A DNA stretch of 64,000 nt, taken from NCBI GenBank assembly GCA_013180625.2, contig SNVD02009645.1, positions 186,001 through 250,000 of the forward strand. The letters run 5' to 3'. This stretch comes from Boswellia sacra (lineage: Eukaryota > Streptophyta > Magnoliopsida > Sapindales > Burseraceae). The notes beneath the pieces are model-generated. The model did no database searches, had not been told where the DNA came from, and worked only from the letters and a program-made list of their open reading frames with translations. Below, in pieces: positions 34,353 to 45,125 of the stretch (the first letter of the stretch is position 1; the number at the start of each line of letters is the position of its first letter). Both the position numbers and the translations under genes were made by a program.

Positions 34353-35039
34353 CGTCTTTGTTCACTGTAAAGATCTCCGCACGAGGCGCGTTTTGTCTGA
34401 TAGGTGTGGTTTGAGAGGGGAAAGCGAGGAGGTGAAGGGACTTGGGGAGGCGAAAGTTGATAAAGGGTTCTGTTCTAAAGATACGAATGTGGAAGAGAGA
34501 AACCCTACCTCGGTCTATAGCATATGTCCTTACTTTAAAAATTAAACATTGTGATTTTAATCAACTTTAAAAGTATAAGATAATTTATTTATTTCATACA
34601 ACTTTCATGTTTAAAAATTTACTTCTTATTAATTTATTAATTTGATTTTAAAAATTTATTATTTAATTTGTATAAAAATTTTATCTTTTATTTAAATATT
34701 TTAAAAAATTAATTTTAATTAAATATTAAAACATAAAAGTGTATTATTTAATTATTATTTTGAGATTTTTTTACTTCTTTATTTATTAAAATTTAAAATA
34801 TTATATTCACAATCCTTGAAAGAGAAGATGAAAAATGTGAGAGGAAAATGAAAAAGATTATATATTCACATATTTGTCATATTTTTATAAAATATGATAA
34901 ATATTTGATTGAATAAAGACAAAAGTGACAAATAGCAGGTTTGACTTTTAGACTAATGTTATATTTCTCACTTTTTTTAAAAAATATCAAATAAAAAAAT
35001 TATAAAGTGACAAATATATCAAAAATTCTTGTAGTGATT

Positions 35040-36065
35040 GAGCAATACTTCGAGGCCAAGGGTGTCCATGATGATACTTCAAGGATCAACATTGTGACCA
35101 CATTCCTTCGTGATGCAGCCCAATTATAGTGGCATCAAAAGCATGGCAAAAAGGCAAAGGCATTTGCTCTCTCCGCACATGGGATTATTTCAAGAGAGAG
35201 CTTCAAAAACTCTTCTCTCTTAGCAATGTTGAGAAGGAGCCAAGAGGATGCCTCCGTCATTTAAAGACTTTCGAGATTATATCAAGTAATTCACAACGAT
35301 AATCGTAGAAATTGAGGACATGTCTAACAAAGGCTCCATCTTCTACTTCCTCGATGGCCTCCAGGATTAGGCAAAGGTTGAACTTGAAGGGCGTAGCGTG
35401 CGAGACCTTGATGAAACTATAGCCGTAGCCGAGTCCCTTACGGATTACATATCCCAGTCCAAGGAAAGAAAGGCCAATCATAGCAAATGTAGGGGAGAGA
35501 GGAGAGCCAAGAATGACCATGGCTGAAAGGAAGGTGGTGCACGCAAACCTTCAGGGATTGACAAGTGTAACAAACCTAGTGGAAGTAAGTTCGAAGCCCG
35601 TAGGCCTAAAAGTTCTTATTTTATTTGTGATAGACCTCATTGGGTACGCGATTATCCAAAGAGCAAGACCCTCAACGCACTAATAGCTCAACATGAGGGT
35701 GTACATGATGGAGAGCCCCATATAGAGATAATTTCTCTTTACACAATTGGCATACTCAAGAGACCGATACACGTCAAGAAGAGTTTAATGTATGTGAGCG
35801 TCATAATCAATGATAAGAGCTTGCGTGCGATGCTAGATACGGGAGCCACGAACAGGTTCGTCTCTATTAAGGAGGCCAAACAGTTAGGCCTTGAGAATAA
35901 TAACAAATGAGACACCATCAAACTGGTAAACTCAACCACAAAACTGATCGTAGGCACGGTCAAGTCCACACTAGTTCAACTTGGTGTATGGAGTGGAAAT
36001 CTTGATTTCTCCATCGTCCTCATAGATGACTTCCAAGTGGTGCTAGGCATGGAATTTTTCAATCA
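35040..36065 (+). pseudogene. Chromovirus gag 3' part and aspartic protease
   Basis: Gag resumes with EQYFEAKGVHDDTSRINIV and reads through the capsid region to a zinc knuckle whose first and last Cys are Tyr (YFICDRPHWVRDYPK), matching TGT-to-TAT decay. A retropepsin follows with the active site LDTGATNRFVS (about 35833) and LGMEFFNQV (about 36040). Several stops interrupt it. Confidence 0.82.
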
Positions 36066-36364
36066 AGTCCATGCTTTCTCAATTCTAGTCTCAAACTCCC
36101 TTAGCATCCTCAATCGGAGTCTATCACGTACGGTCGTAGTGGAGCGCGCAGCCAGGCTTAAGAGCAAGGCACTATCCGTACTATAGTTCAAACGGGGAAT
36201 GAAGAAGGACACAAGCTTTCTTACTACCATTCTGAAGTTAAATGATGGAGAAAATATTACCATTGCCAATAACCCAATGCCAAAACAGGTCGAGGCTGTC
36301 CTTCAGGCATATATGGACGTCATGCCCTAAGAGCTTCCAAAAAAGCTGCCACCAAAACAAGAGG

Positions 36365-37370
36365 TGGATCACCAAATTAAGTTGGAACATGATGCCAAAC
36401 CTCTAGCCATGACGCTGTATTGCATGGCGCCACTTGAACTTGCAGAGTTACAAAAGCAACTTCAGGATTTATTTGATGCAGGTTACATCTAGCCTTCAAA
36501 AGTTTCATATGGTGCACTGTCCTCTTCCAAAAGAAAAAGGATGGATCCCTTCGCATGTGCATCTACTATCGAACACTTAACAAGATCACCGTCAAGAACA
36601 AGTACCCGATACCTTTGATTGTATAGCTATTTGACCAACTTGGGAAAGCTCGTTATTTCCCAAAGCTTGACTTACGATCAGGGTACTCTCAAGTGCACAT
36701 TGCCAAAGGCACTGAGCCGAAGACAGCGTGCGTGACAAGGTATGGTGCCTATGAATTCCTAGTCATGTTATTTGGCCTCACCAATGTATCTAGCATATTC
36801 TATACCCTTATGAATAATTTATTTCATCCCTACCTTGATCGTTTCGTGATAGCATACTTGGACGACATTGTAGTGTATAGCACGATCCTTGAAGAGCACG
36901 TGCAACACCTCAAGCAAGTTTTCTAAGTGCTTCATGAAAATGAACTCTACATCAAGAAGGAGAAAGATTCCTTTGTGCAGCGAAAGATAAAGTTCCTTGG
37001 CCATTGAATATGAGATGGGAGGCTCATGATGGATCTAACAAAGATGAGGACTATTCAAGAATAAGAGCCTCTTACTAAAGTACCAGAGCTGTAATCATTT
37101 CTTGAGTTGGTAAACTACTATAGGGGGTTTATCAAGGGTTACTTAGCCAAGACTACCCTTTTTACAAACCTGGTGAAGAAAAACAGTACATGGCACTGGT
37201 CCAAAAGGTGCCAACACGTCTTTGAAGAGCTAAAGAAGGCAATTTTAGGAAAACCTATTTTGGTGCTACCCGACCACATAAAACCATTTAAGATGCACAC
37301 AAATACTTCAGACTTTGCCATTGGGGGAGTTCTTATGCAAGAAGGGCACGCGGTTGCGTATAAGAGTCGA
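36365..37370 (+). pseudogene. Chromovirus reverse transcriptase and RNase H (5' part)
   Basis: RT motifs read in shifting frames: [12 protein letters not shown], then SKVSYGA, then LDLRSGYSQVHIAKG, FLVMLFGLTN and the catalytic YLDDIVVYS near 36860. Past a stop the connection and RNase H region reads VNYYRGFIKGYLAKT to AIGGVLMQEGHAVAYKSR. Here it is cut by Athila-like copy A and resumes at 46541 with RKLNDTE. Confidence 0.9.
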
Positions 37371-38781
37371 TGATGCGTTCGAAACTAGCAAGTATACTAG
37401 TCGCACAAGTAATAAAGTGATAAGTAGATATCGTTCCCACGAGGATTGATTCTAATTGAATTTGTTATTTTCCAGCAATAATAAACTAAACAGGGGGGGG
37501 TTTTGTTGATTGATTAACTAAACTTAATACGAAAGCAAATGAAGAATAACACAAAGCAAAGTTAAATGTAGTGAAAAATCAATGAGAGACACTTGGTTAA
37601 GAGTTCATTCTCTGCCACAAGATATGAATTTGTGAATTAACATAGAATTGTAATCCAATTACAGCATTGAAGTTATCAACCGTAGATAACAACAAGCTCT
37701 GTTATCCCAATCTTTCCTTACTTTGTTGTTAAATAAAACAAGCTCTTTATTTAATCTCTATCCATTAAACAACCTAGAACAAGCTCTCTAAGTTTAATTC
37801 AATAGAAGCATTACGATGAGAAAGATAGGTTGATCTAAGCAATAATCACACAAGTTCGGATTATTTAACCTAGGTTGTATTTTCCAATTGCAATCTCTGA
37901 TCACAATTTTGCTACTAATGATTGGAAATTCATGACAATTACGGATCAAGATTTCTAATCTAGCAATAGACAACAACAGATTATATTCAGTTGGCCATTC
38001 CAAATACAATCAGTAAGCAATCATAAGCATTAGATATGGGAAAATACAAGCAACTTCAATTAGAGAATTAGATAACAATTTCTTACACAATCAACTCACA
38101 AAATCCATATCAAGAGCTTTGAAATCACCCTCAACCAATTCAGATTCAGTTACACATGTTTAAGAACGTGGTAAATACAATATAATATGGAGACATTCCA
38201 GAAAATGAAAGGGAAAGGGAAAACTTAGCAAATTTGATGAAATCTCTTAGGATTTGTAGTTCTTCCTCTTTCCAAGCCTTCAATCTCCTTCAAGAACTCT
38301 AAGAGATGAGAGAAATCCAAAGATGCAGCCTCCTCCACGTTCTCCCCTTTTCAAGTTATGAAATAAAACCCTAAAATGTGTTTTATATACTCTGCTACAG
38401 TAACGTGCTACAGTGTCCCGTATTATACATGCTACAGTGATGTGTGGAATTACATTTCTACACTTCTTACACTGTTTTGATTACAACTTTCGGTACACTG
38501 AATGGATTCATAAACCGTATATTTCTCCAAAAAGTTGACTTCGAGAGCTTTTCAACGGTATATGATATGTCATCGGGTTCATTGTATATCAATACAATTA
38601 AATTCGAGAAGATGGTTGACTAGCAGAGGTGGAAATGAAGGGTTTTACTCCATTTTTGTGCAAGTTGCTCCAAAACTCCTACAAACATCAAAACCACACA
38701 AAAACATAAAAATACCAAGGAATATAGCAAAGAAACATGAACAAATTGATATGAAAATGATATATAAATAGACATTTATCA
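37371..38781 (-). repeat. 3' LTR of Athila-like copy A
   Basis: About 1.41 kb. The R-U5 side (first roughly 0.85 kb as written) is almost identical to 45126 onward, whereas the U3 side (about 38220-38781) is clearly different from the matching part of the 5' LTR and closer to the LTRs of copy B. Confidence 0.92.
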
Positions 38782-38798
38782 AATTCCCCCACACTTAG
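38782..38798 (-). other. Polypurine tract of copy A
   Basis: Read on the minus strand, AAGTGTGGGGGAATT lies directly before the 3' LTR, where plus-strand DNA synthesis starts. The copy B equivalent is AAGTGTGAGGGAATT at about 61121-61135. Confidence 0.85.
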
Positions 38799-40756
38799 AC
38801 TTTGCTAGTCCTCGAGCAACTACGACAATATGAAATAAAACTAAATCGAAACAGAATCAACAAAAAATTAAAACACACAAATGCTTCATCTTGCAAATAG
38901 GCCTCAAAGATTGTACTAAATTATAACCCAAGGAAAACTTCAAAATAATGCACTTGATCAAGAATCTCATTACAAAGATTAGTTTCGATCTACTTCAATT
39001 CCTCCAGTGTGTGTATGTAGAGCCATTCTCACCTAATCATTTGTAACCCGGATGAGTTTATGCATAAAAATGAATCATATTTAAAGTGAAGATGTGCGTA
39101 TAAATGAACTCCATAGGCTTGCTTTTCAAGTCACTCTCCACTAATGTAGACATGCACAACACCAAGGATCAAGTAAGGCTTTATTAAGCTTGTAACGTTT
39201 GGCTTGGGTGAAAGTATGATAAAGGATAATAATTTGGCTCAAATCACCCACAAACACATAAATCATTCAAGACTATGTAGAGCTCAACCCTATAACACAA
39301 ATTTATTTTAATTCACCAGGTTACTCCCTCAAACTTATTTAGAACACTCAATCTTTTTTTTTTTTACAGAAAACAAAAGAAAACTACACCCCCACACTTT
39401 GTTGTTTCATTCTTTTTAAGAACACTGAAGGGTATAGATCTCTTATTCTTCTTCTTTGTTCTTTTTTTCTTTTTTTTCTTTTTTTTATTACACTTCCCCT
39501 CCCCCACACTTAAACAACACATTGTCCTCGATGTGTAAGTATGTGGACGATAGGTACAGATTGGCTTTTTTTTTTCTGTTTTTCTTTTTTTCTTTTCCAA
39601 ACACAATGGAACTCACTTGTATTGCTCTGACAGTCCCAACCTCCTCTACTTCCCAAAACAAGAACATAGCTCAAAATTTAATTGTGAATGATCTACATGC
39701 TCATAGGTAAGGGATAAACTGTTTGGAACAAATTCATTTAAGGTTAAGAAATCTTTTAGTGAGTTAACAAAGAAAAAGGCTTACAGAGGCTCAAAGGGGT
39801 AACTAAGGATCAATTTCTGTCAAGGTTGGCTATTAAGGCTCAAACGGCCCAAAGATGGCCTAAATCATTTCCCCAATGTTACACAGTCTAGGATTTCGCC
39901 TCGAGTGACCATCAAACAAGTTCTAGAATTCATTGAAATCTGAAGAACCATTTAAATTACATAAACTTTCTCTAAGTGAACAAATAACTCAGTGATAATA
40001 GCTCAGTGCTCAATGTTGCGCAAGGAATCAAAAGCAAAGCGAAAACCAATAAACATTTCAAGCACACAGATCCATGCATCATTTATCATTTCCCAAGAGT
40101 TATTCTTAATTCAATCATTATCTTATCATCGACCCACAAAATGCAAGAAAAGAGGTACGTGGCGTTGTTACACCTGAGTCAAGATTGTATATTTCGACAA
40201 TCCTTAGGACCAGTAGCCCGCAGACTTAAGGTTTCCAGCCTATATACCTTTATTATGAAAGAACAAAACAAGAAACAAGACACTTCAAACAACATGAAAT
40301 AAACAAACTACAGATTTATTGAGAGAGAATGCGTTTCAAGAGTTAAGAAAAACCCATATTCTGCCATTCTCAGGTTTTTCCACAATGTTTTTTTTTTTTT
40401 TCGAATTGAAACTGATAAAGACAAAAACACACAACAACTCGAAATTACATAAAACTAAACTTACTCAGAAAATAATAAAGTTCAACAAGTCAGCAAACAA
40501 AAACAAGTTAGTTAGAATGGTCTAAAAAGTTTAGAAGTTAGCCTCCTTATTCAGCCATTATGGATTGAAGAGATCCAGAATGCGTTTCAAGAGAACTTGA
40601 ACTTTTTAAGCCACCACTCTAAAAGCCATGATTAGGAAGTATTACCTGGGGTGAAAGAAATAACTTGAAAAAAACTCAAAAGAAATGACATGAAAATCTC
40701 AAATAAACACACTAAAAAGAAAGTAAACAAAAGCGAAGTAAACCAATAGATAGAGA
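38799..40756 (-). other. Copy A untranslated region between LOG and the 3' LTR
   Basis: About 2 kb with no reading frame of note, colinear with 59267-61120 in copy B. It contains poly-pyrimidine runs (T-rich near 39350 and 39456-39490) and the phrase equivalent to GGCGAAATCCTAGACTGTG. Long 3' untranslated regions of this kind are usual in Athila-type elements. Confidence 0.7.
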
Positions 40757-41390
40757 TTACAGATGGAGCGTTAAATCTAGTCTACGCCTTTTATTGCCTT
40801 CTCCAAACCAATCTATCCGAGCCGTTGTTGGATCAGGCGAATAGATGAATTCTTGGAGTTTATCAATTAACTCCCCTGCAGTTGAAGCTGTAACCAAGAT
40901 TTGCCTCGTCGACGGTGAGATGAAGTTTTTTTCTACTGCTTGATCAAGAAAAGACAACAAACCATCAAAATATTTATTGACATTTAACAAACCAATGGGT
41001 TTCCGATGGATGTTTAGCTGTGCCCAAGAGGTGATTTGAAATATCTCCTCTAATGTACCATAACCATCAGGCAAAGCTATAAATGCATCAGATTTAATGA
41101 CCATATGTGCAATACCTGTCTCTTATACACATCTAGATGTGTATAAGAGACAGCGTACAGCTAATGGTTTAGGGATAATGCCGAGAACTTTGCTTCCTCC
41201 TAAGGATGCAGCTGTCGACACACACCCCCATTAACCCAAGACTACCCCCTCCGTAAATCAAATGAATACCCCTCGCAGCTAATGTCCTACCAAGATCAAG
41301 AGCTGCTGTTGTAAACTCTCCATCTTTACCAAATTGCGATCCACAACATACGCATATATTTTGGAGTCGCCGAATTGGTGTTTTCTCCAT
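40757..41390 (-). pseudogene. Captured LOG-type cytokinin riboside 5'-monophosphate phosphoribohydrolase, copy A
   Basis: LOG enzymes release active cytokinin free base from nucleotide precursors in the cytosol. The ATG at 41390 opens MEKTPIRRLQNICVCCGSQF, followed by IHLIYGGGSLGLMG; a one-base insertion in the G run after this shifts the frame. The 3' half, from the GTATTGCACATATGG stretch at 41115 onward, reads [20 protein letters not shown], then [17 protein letters not shown], and ends RRLDLTLHL at 40757. The PGGYGTLEE signature has one Gly changed to Asp here (PDGYGTLEE). 56 bp coding for the region with the conserved MHER Arg are replaced by an adapter sequence (41116-41153), an assembly fault. 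No introns, although plant LOG genes have several. Copy B lets the true structure be inferred. Confidence 0.9.
41116..41153. other. Tn5 mosaic-end palindrome = Nextera mate-pair junction adapter (assembly artefact)
   Basis: CTGTCTCTTATACACATCT is followed immediately by its perfect reverse complement, 38 bp in all. The 19-bp half is the engineered Tn5 transposase mosaic end and the two joined halves are the Illumina Nextera mate-pair junction sequence. It stands where copy B has 56 bp of ordinary LOG coding sequence (58852-58907). I read it as an untrimmed adapter built into the consensus and not as genomic DNA. Confidence 0.96.
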
Positions 41391-41549
41391 TTCTACAAGT
41401 GCTCTAACCTTGTGTAAGACAATGATACACGTTAGGTAATATGCTTTTCAGGTGTAAGACAGGTTATAATAATGACATTTGAAAATATGAAGAATGGATA
41501 TATACACACGTAAAACTCTCAAATTTGACACATGGGGACATAATTTCGG

Positions 41550-41800
41550 TGGGGGTTGCTCGACGCAGATTTATCGCCCTAAGATTTGAAAAAATGAGAT
41601 ATGCTTTCGACGGGTTTGACAAAACCTACACACTTGTCTCCCACATGAAGCATGAAAAATGGACATACACTTTCGGCAGGGTTTGACAAAACTGCCACAC
41701 TTGTCTCCCACGTGAAGCATGAAAAGTAGAGATATACTTTCGGCGGAGGTTGACAAAACCTTCACACTTGTCTCCCACGTGTGCTTATGTCATGGGGTAG
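41550..41800 (-). repeat. 67-bp tandem repeats 5' of LOG, copy A
   Basis: About three units with CTCCCACGTGAAGCATGAAAA and TTTCGGCGGGG/AGGTTGACAAAAC cores. Two units keep a CACGTG (G-box) core; one has CACATG. Equivalent of 58226-58440 in copy B. Confidence 0.85.
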
Positions 41801-41999
41801 TCATATGGTTTGTCAAAAAGAAACTTGAAATTAAAACAAACAAAATCAACAAACAACAACAACACAAAACAACATTGATAATCAGATCAAACGAAACAAG
41901 AAAGCAACAAAATCCGACAACAACTATACATATTCAAATATACAAGTAGTTGTGATTGTGGCTCACATCTTCCTCTGGTTTTACGTCCAGTAACGGCTG

Positions 42000-42561
42000 A
42001 AACGCTTCTATGAGTCGGGGATTTGCTTCCCATCCAGTTTTCTTATAAACTGGCAAACAGGGTCGTTTTTAGTCAGATTCCCTAGACTATAACACTGCAA
42101 TTCATCACGAAATTGTGTCCATAGATTAAGCAATTCACGCTGAACAAGTCCACAAGAATGTGACTCCAGAGTTAATAAAACATTATCCAGCGACTCATTA
42201 CTCAGACCATTCTTAATAAATGACAGTTTATCTTCTCTATTTCTAAACACAAAACCTAATGAACGACAAGTCTGGTTACAATTCCATCTAGCACATTTAT
42301 AACATACTTGTAACCTTTTCGCTCTTCGCCTCTTGGCGTAGTAGCTTTTTCCTAGACCAGCATGTATTTTGCGAGATTAATGTCCGGCTCACCGGACAAT
42401 CTCACCTTGGCTTCGATAAGCCATCGGATATCAGCAGGCACATTTAGGAGCATCAACACCCAAAGTCTAGTCATTCGTACTTTATAAATTTTAAACACAG
42501 CATTTTGGGGAAGTGAAGGGAAATATTTACGAAGGTTCGATAGAAAGATATCGGCATCCAT
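42000..42561 (-). pseudogene. Cys-cluster ORF of unknown function, copy A
   Basis: Starts at 42561 (MDADIFLSNLRKYFPSLPQN) and, after a one-base deletion near 42355, continues in another frame as far as the stop after GKQIPDS near 42008. The central part carries CYKCARWNCNQTC, a compact C-X2-C-X4-C-X3-C cluster next to a Lys/Arg-rich stretch. I do not recognise the family. The same ORF is in copy B. Confidence 0.7.
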
Positions 42562-43004
42562 TAAAGAGGAGAAAAGGAGAGATATTACCGATAATGCTAT
42601 TGAGTTTGTTCTTCTCCCAGATATGCACGATTCAAACCTTCAAGCAATGACTTCGGCTCCCGTTTGGATGTTTCCTTAAGCTGCTGCACAAATGAATTCG
42701 AAGTACGAAATAATCAAATTAAACAAAAGGAAGGAAAAGAAAAGAGCAGAAACGAAACTAAAGACACATAAAAGAGATAACAACACAATAGCAAACAAAA
42801 GTCAAAAACAAGTAAAAAATATAAAAACAAATAAGACAGATGGCAAAGAGAGATAAACCTGATCAATTTGATGGCCTATGAAAGGAATCTCCTCGAGACA
42901 CAAAAATCGATCATTATTACCTTATTTTATTTTTCTTTTCTTTTCTTTTATTTATTTTACAAAAACATTGGGTTGCCTCCCAATAAGTGCTTGGTTTAAC
43001 GTCC

Positions 43005-45022
43005 TCAGCCCGACGTTAGTTCCATCATGGGAGGGTCCAATCTCTGTTGTGCTTCTCTAGTGGGCTTGGATCCTTTTTCCAACAAGAATTGTTGCATGCA
43101 TATGGCTGGGTCTTGGATGTTAGCAATCGTCCACCCAATAGTTATTTTGTGATCTCTAAGTACTTGGACGAGTTTATCTTCTTGTAGTGGTGCAAGGCCC
43201 ATTTCTATTATAACTGGCAAAGAATCATTCTCACCCAAAAACACATGCCTCAAATAATCTGGAAGTAGCTTAAGCTCCAAGGTATTGGCTTTCATCATAG
43301 AAGGAAGAAGTTTCTCATTAGATAAAGGCAATTCAATGTACGAAACATCATACCTGTTTGTGATTATAGCTATAGTCTCATCTAAGCATGCCATAGCTTC
43401 CTCCATTTCTTTGGACACTTGTTTCAACCTTCTTGGTTCTTTGGAATTTTCTGTCCCTATGTGCTCACTAATAGCCATTTTCAATCCATCCTTGCGAGTT
43501 AACTCAAAACATTGTTGTGGTAAAGAATCAATAATGTTAACTGCAAAAACAGAATGCAAGTCACTAAGGTACCTCATTACCTCGAAAATATTGAAACGGA
43601 TCACTTTGCCATCAAACTCCATGGTGAAAGTGCCATCATGAACATCAATCTTGGTTCTAGCATTTTTCAAGGATGGTCTCCCAAAAAGAATCGGAGTTGG
43701 ATTAGGAGATATCTCATCCTCTATTTTAAGGACATAGAAGTCTGCTGGGAAAACCAATTGATTCACCTGCACAAGCACATCTTCCACAACTCTTTTGTGA
43801 TATGCATTAAAATGATCAGCAAACTGAATGGTAATACCAGTTTTCGCAAAAGGTCCAAGATTTAAAGAAGCATAAATAGAATATGACATGACATTAATAG
43901 ATGCTCCTAAATCTAACATAGCTCTTTCAAACTTGGTTTTACCAATGGTGCATGGAATGGTGAACGTACCTGGATCTTTGCATTTCGGAGGAATTTTTCT
44001 TTGCAATACAGCTGAAACATTTTCTCCCACACTTACTTTCTCATTCCCTTTTAACTTTCTCTTGTTGGTGCATAACTCCTTGAGACATTTTGTATAACGA
44101 GGTACTTGCTCGATAAAATCCAGAAGTGGTACATTTACCTCGATTTTGCAAAAAGTTTCTAGGATTTTCTGTTCTTGTTCCTCCTTCTTCGATTTTGCAA
44201 ATCTACTAGAAAAAAGTGGAGGAGTAACATATGAAGGAATGGGAGTTATAGGATTTACCTGAGAAGTCAATGTTTTGTTCATGGTGGATGTGGTGTCATC
44301 TCCTTCATCAGTTTGTGATTTTCCCAGTAAGACATCTAATTGCTCTCCACTTTGCAAAGTTATCGCACTAGCAGTCTCGCTTGGATTGATCACCGTTTGA
44401 GAAGTTAATTTTTCTGAGTCTTGGCCCTCGAATTTGCTCATGCTAGTAGCCAATTGTCCCATTTGATTTGCCAGGTTTTGGATACTTGTCCCAATTTCCT
44501 GCTGGAATTGCATTGTGTTAGTAGCAAGTGCATTAACAATATCTTGGAGTGACGTACCTGAGTTTTCTGGAGCTGGTTGTGGCATTAGTGGTGGTTGCAT
44601 TTGAAATGGTTGCTGCACTCTAGGTTGATTAAAACCTCGTAGTTGATTTGGTGTGGCATTTGGGACGATTGGTTGATGATTCCAGTAACTGAAATTAGGG
44701 TGATCTTCCCATCCAGCATTGTAAGTGTTAGAGAAGGGATCATACAATTGCCTTGTTTGTCTTGGAAATCCATCCATGGCATTGGCTTGTTCCATATCTC
44801 CTTGCAAAGTTGGATACATGTCGATTGGATGCTCCATGGTAGAATATACCTCACATGCATAAGATTTCTGCATATGTCCTACAGCCATGTTTTCCACAAG
44901 AGAAATTAACTCAGAAAGTTGTTGTTCAATGTTCGGAGTGCTTACCTTATTTACTCTCCATGGTAGTTGTGGCTCAAATCCGATGCTGAATTGTTGGAAG
45001 TTTACTGCCATGTCGCCTAAAC
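43005..45022 (-). pseudogene. Athila-like gag (truncated) and protease, copy A
   Basis: A long open frame begins in the leader and reads the element's gag from DMAVNFQQFSIGFE (about 45013). The N-terminal capsid part seen in copy B is missing. The zinc-knuckle-like box has lost two Cys (CEVYSTMEHPIDMYP against CGVCSTTDHPTDMCP in copy B). Then come a Pro/Gln-rich linker, SKKEEQEQKILETFCKIEVN, the retropepsin site LDLGASINVM, ILFGRPSLKNARTKIDVHDG, and the pre-RT sequence LEKGSKPTREAQQRLDPPMM before a stop. The frame stays open for some 670 codons, which is notable for a defective copy. Confidence 0.87.
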
Positions 45023-45100
45023 ACAAACAATCAGAAAAGAAAAACAAAAACAAATACGAATCAACAATGAAAACAAAATAATAAATCGATTAGAAAATCA

Positions 45101-45119
45101 ATCCCCGGCAACGGCGCCA
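45101..45119 (-). other. tRNA-Asp primer-binding site, copy A
   Basis: Read on the minus strand as TGGCGCCGTTGCCGGGGAT, the exact complement of the 3' end of plant tRNA-Asp(GUC) including CCA. It is typical of Athila and related elements. Copy B has one change (GTTGTCGGGG). Confidence 0.93.
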
Positions 45120-45125
45120 AAAACT

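Larger units (their letters stand above)
28896..35036. mobile_element. CACTA (En/Spm) transposon carrying at least five host-gene fragments (Pack-CACTA)
   Basis: The left terminus CACTACAAGAAAAATGAC and the right terminus …TTCTTGTAGTG are canonical CACTA ends, with the 3-bp duplication ATT on both sides (28893-28895, 35037-35039). Next to the left end is a subterminal array of GGCGGTCTTTGACCGTCAAATAT motifs in both orientations. No transposase frame is visible. The interior instead holds pieces of unrelated plant genes, all read on the minus strand: ferredoxin-like (33899-34352), O-fucosyltransferase-like (33397-33496), PGRL1 (32276-32605), NIF phosphatase-like (29728-30175) and Shaker K+ channel (29215-29390). 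Several keep their introns, so capture was at the DNA level. Non-autonomous. Confidence 0.92.

Noticed and set aside
41116..41153. Natural transposon or bacterial Tn5 insertion
   Set aside because: Only the two 19-bp mosaic ends are present, back to back, with no target duplication and with loss of 56 bp relative to copy B. This matches the sequencing-library junction and not a transposition footprint.
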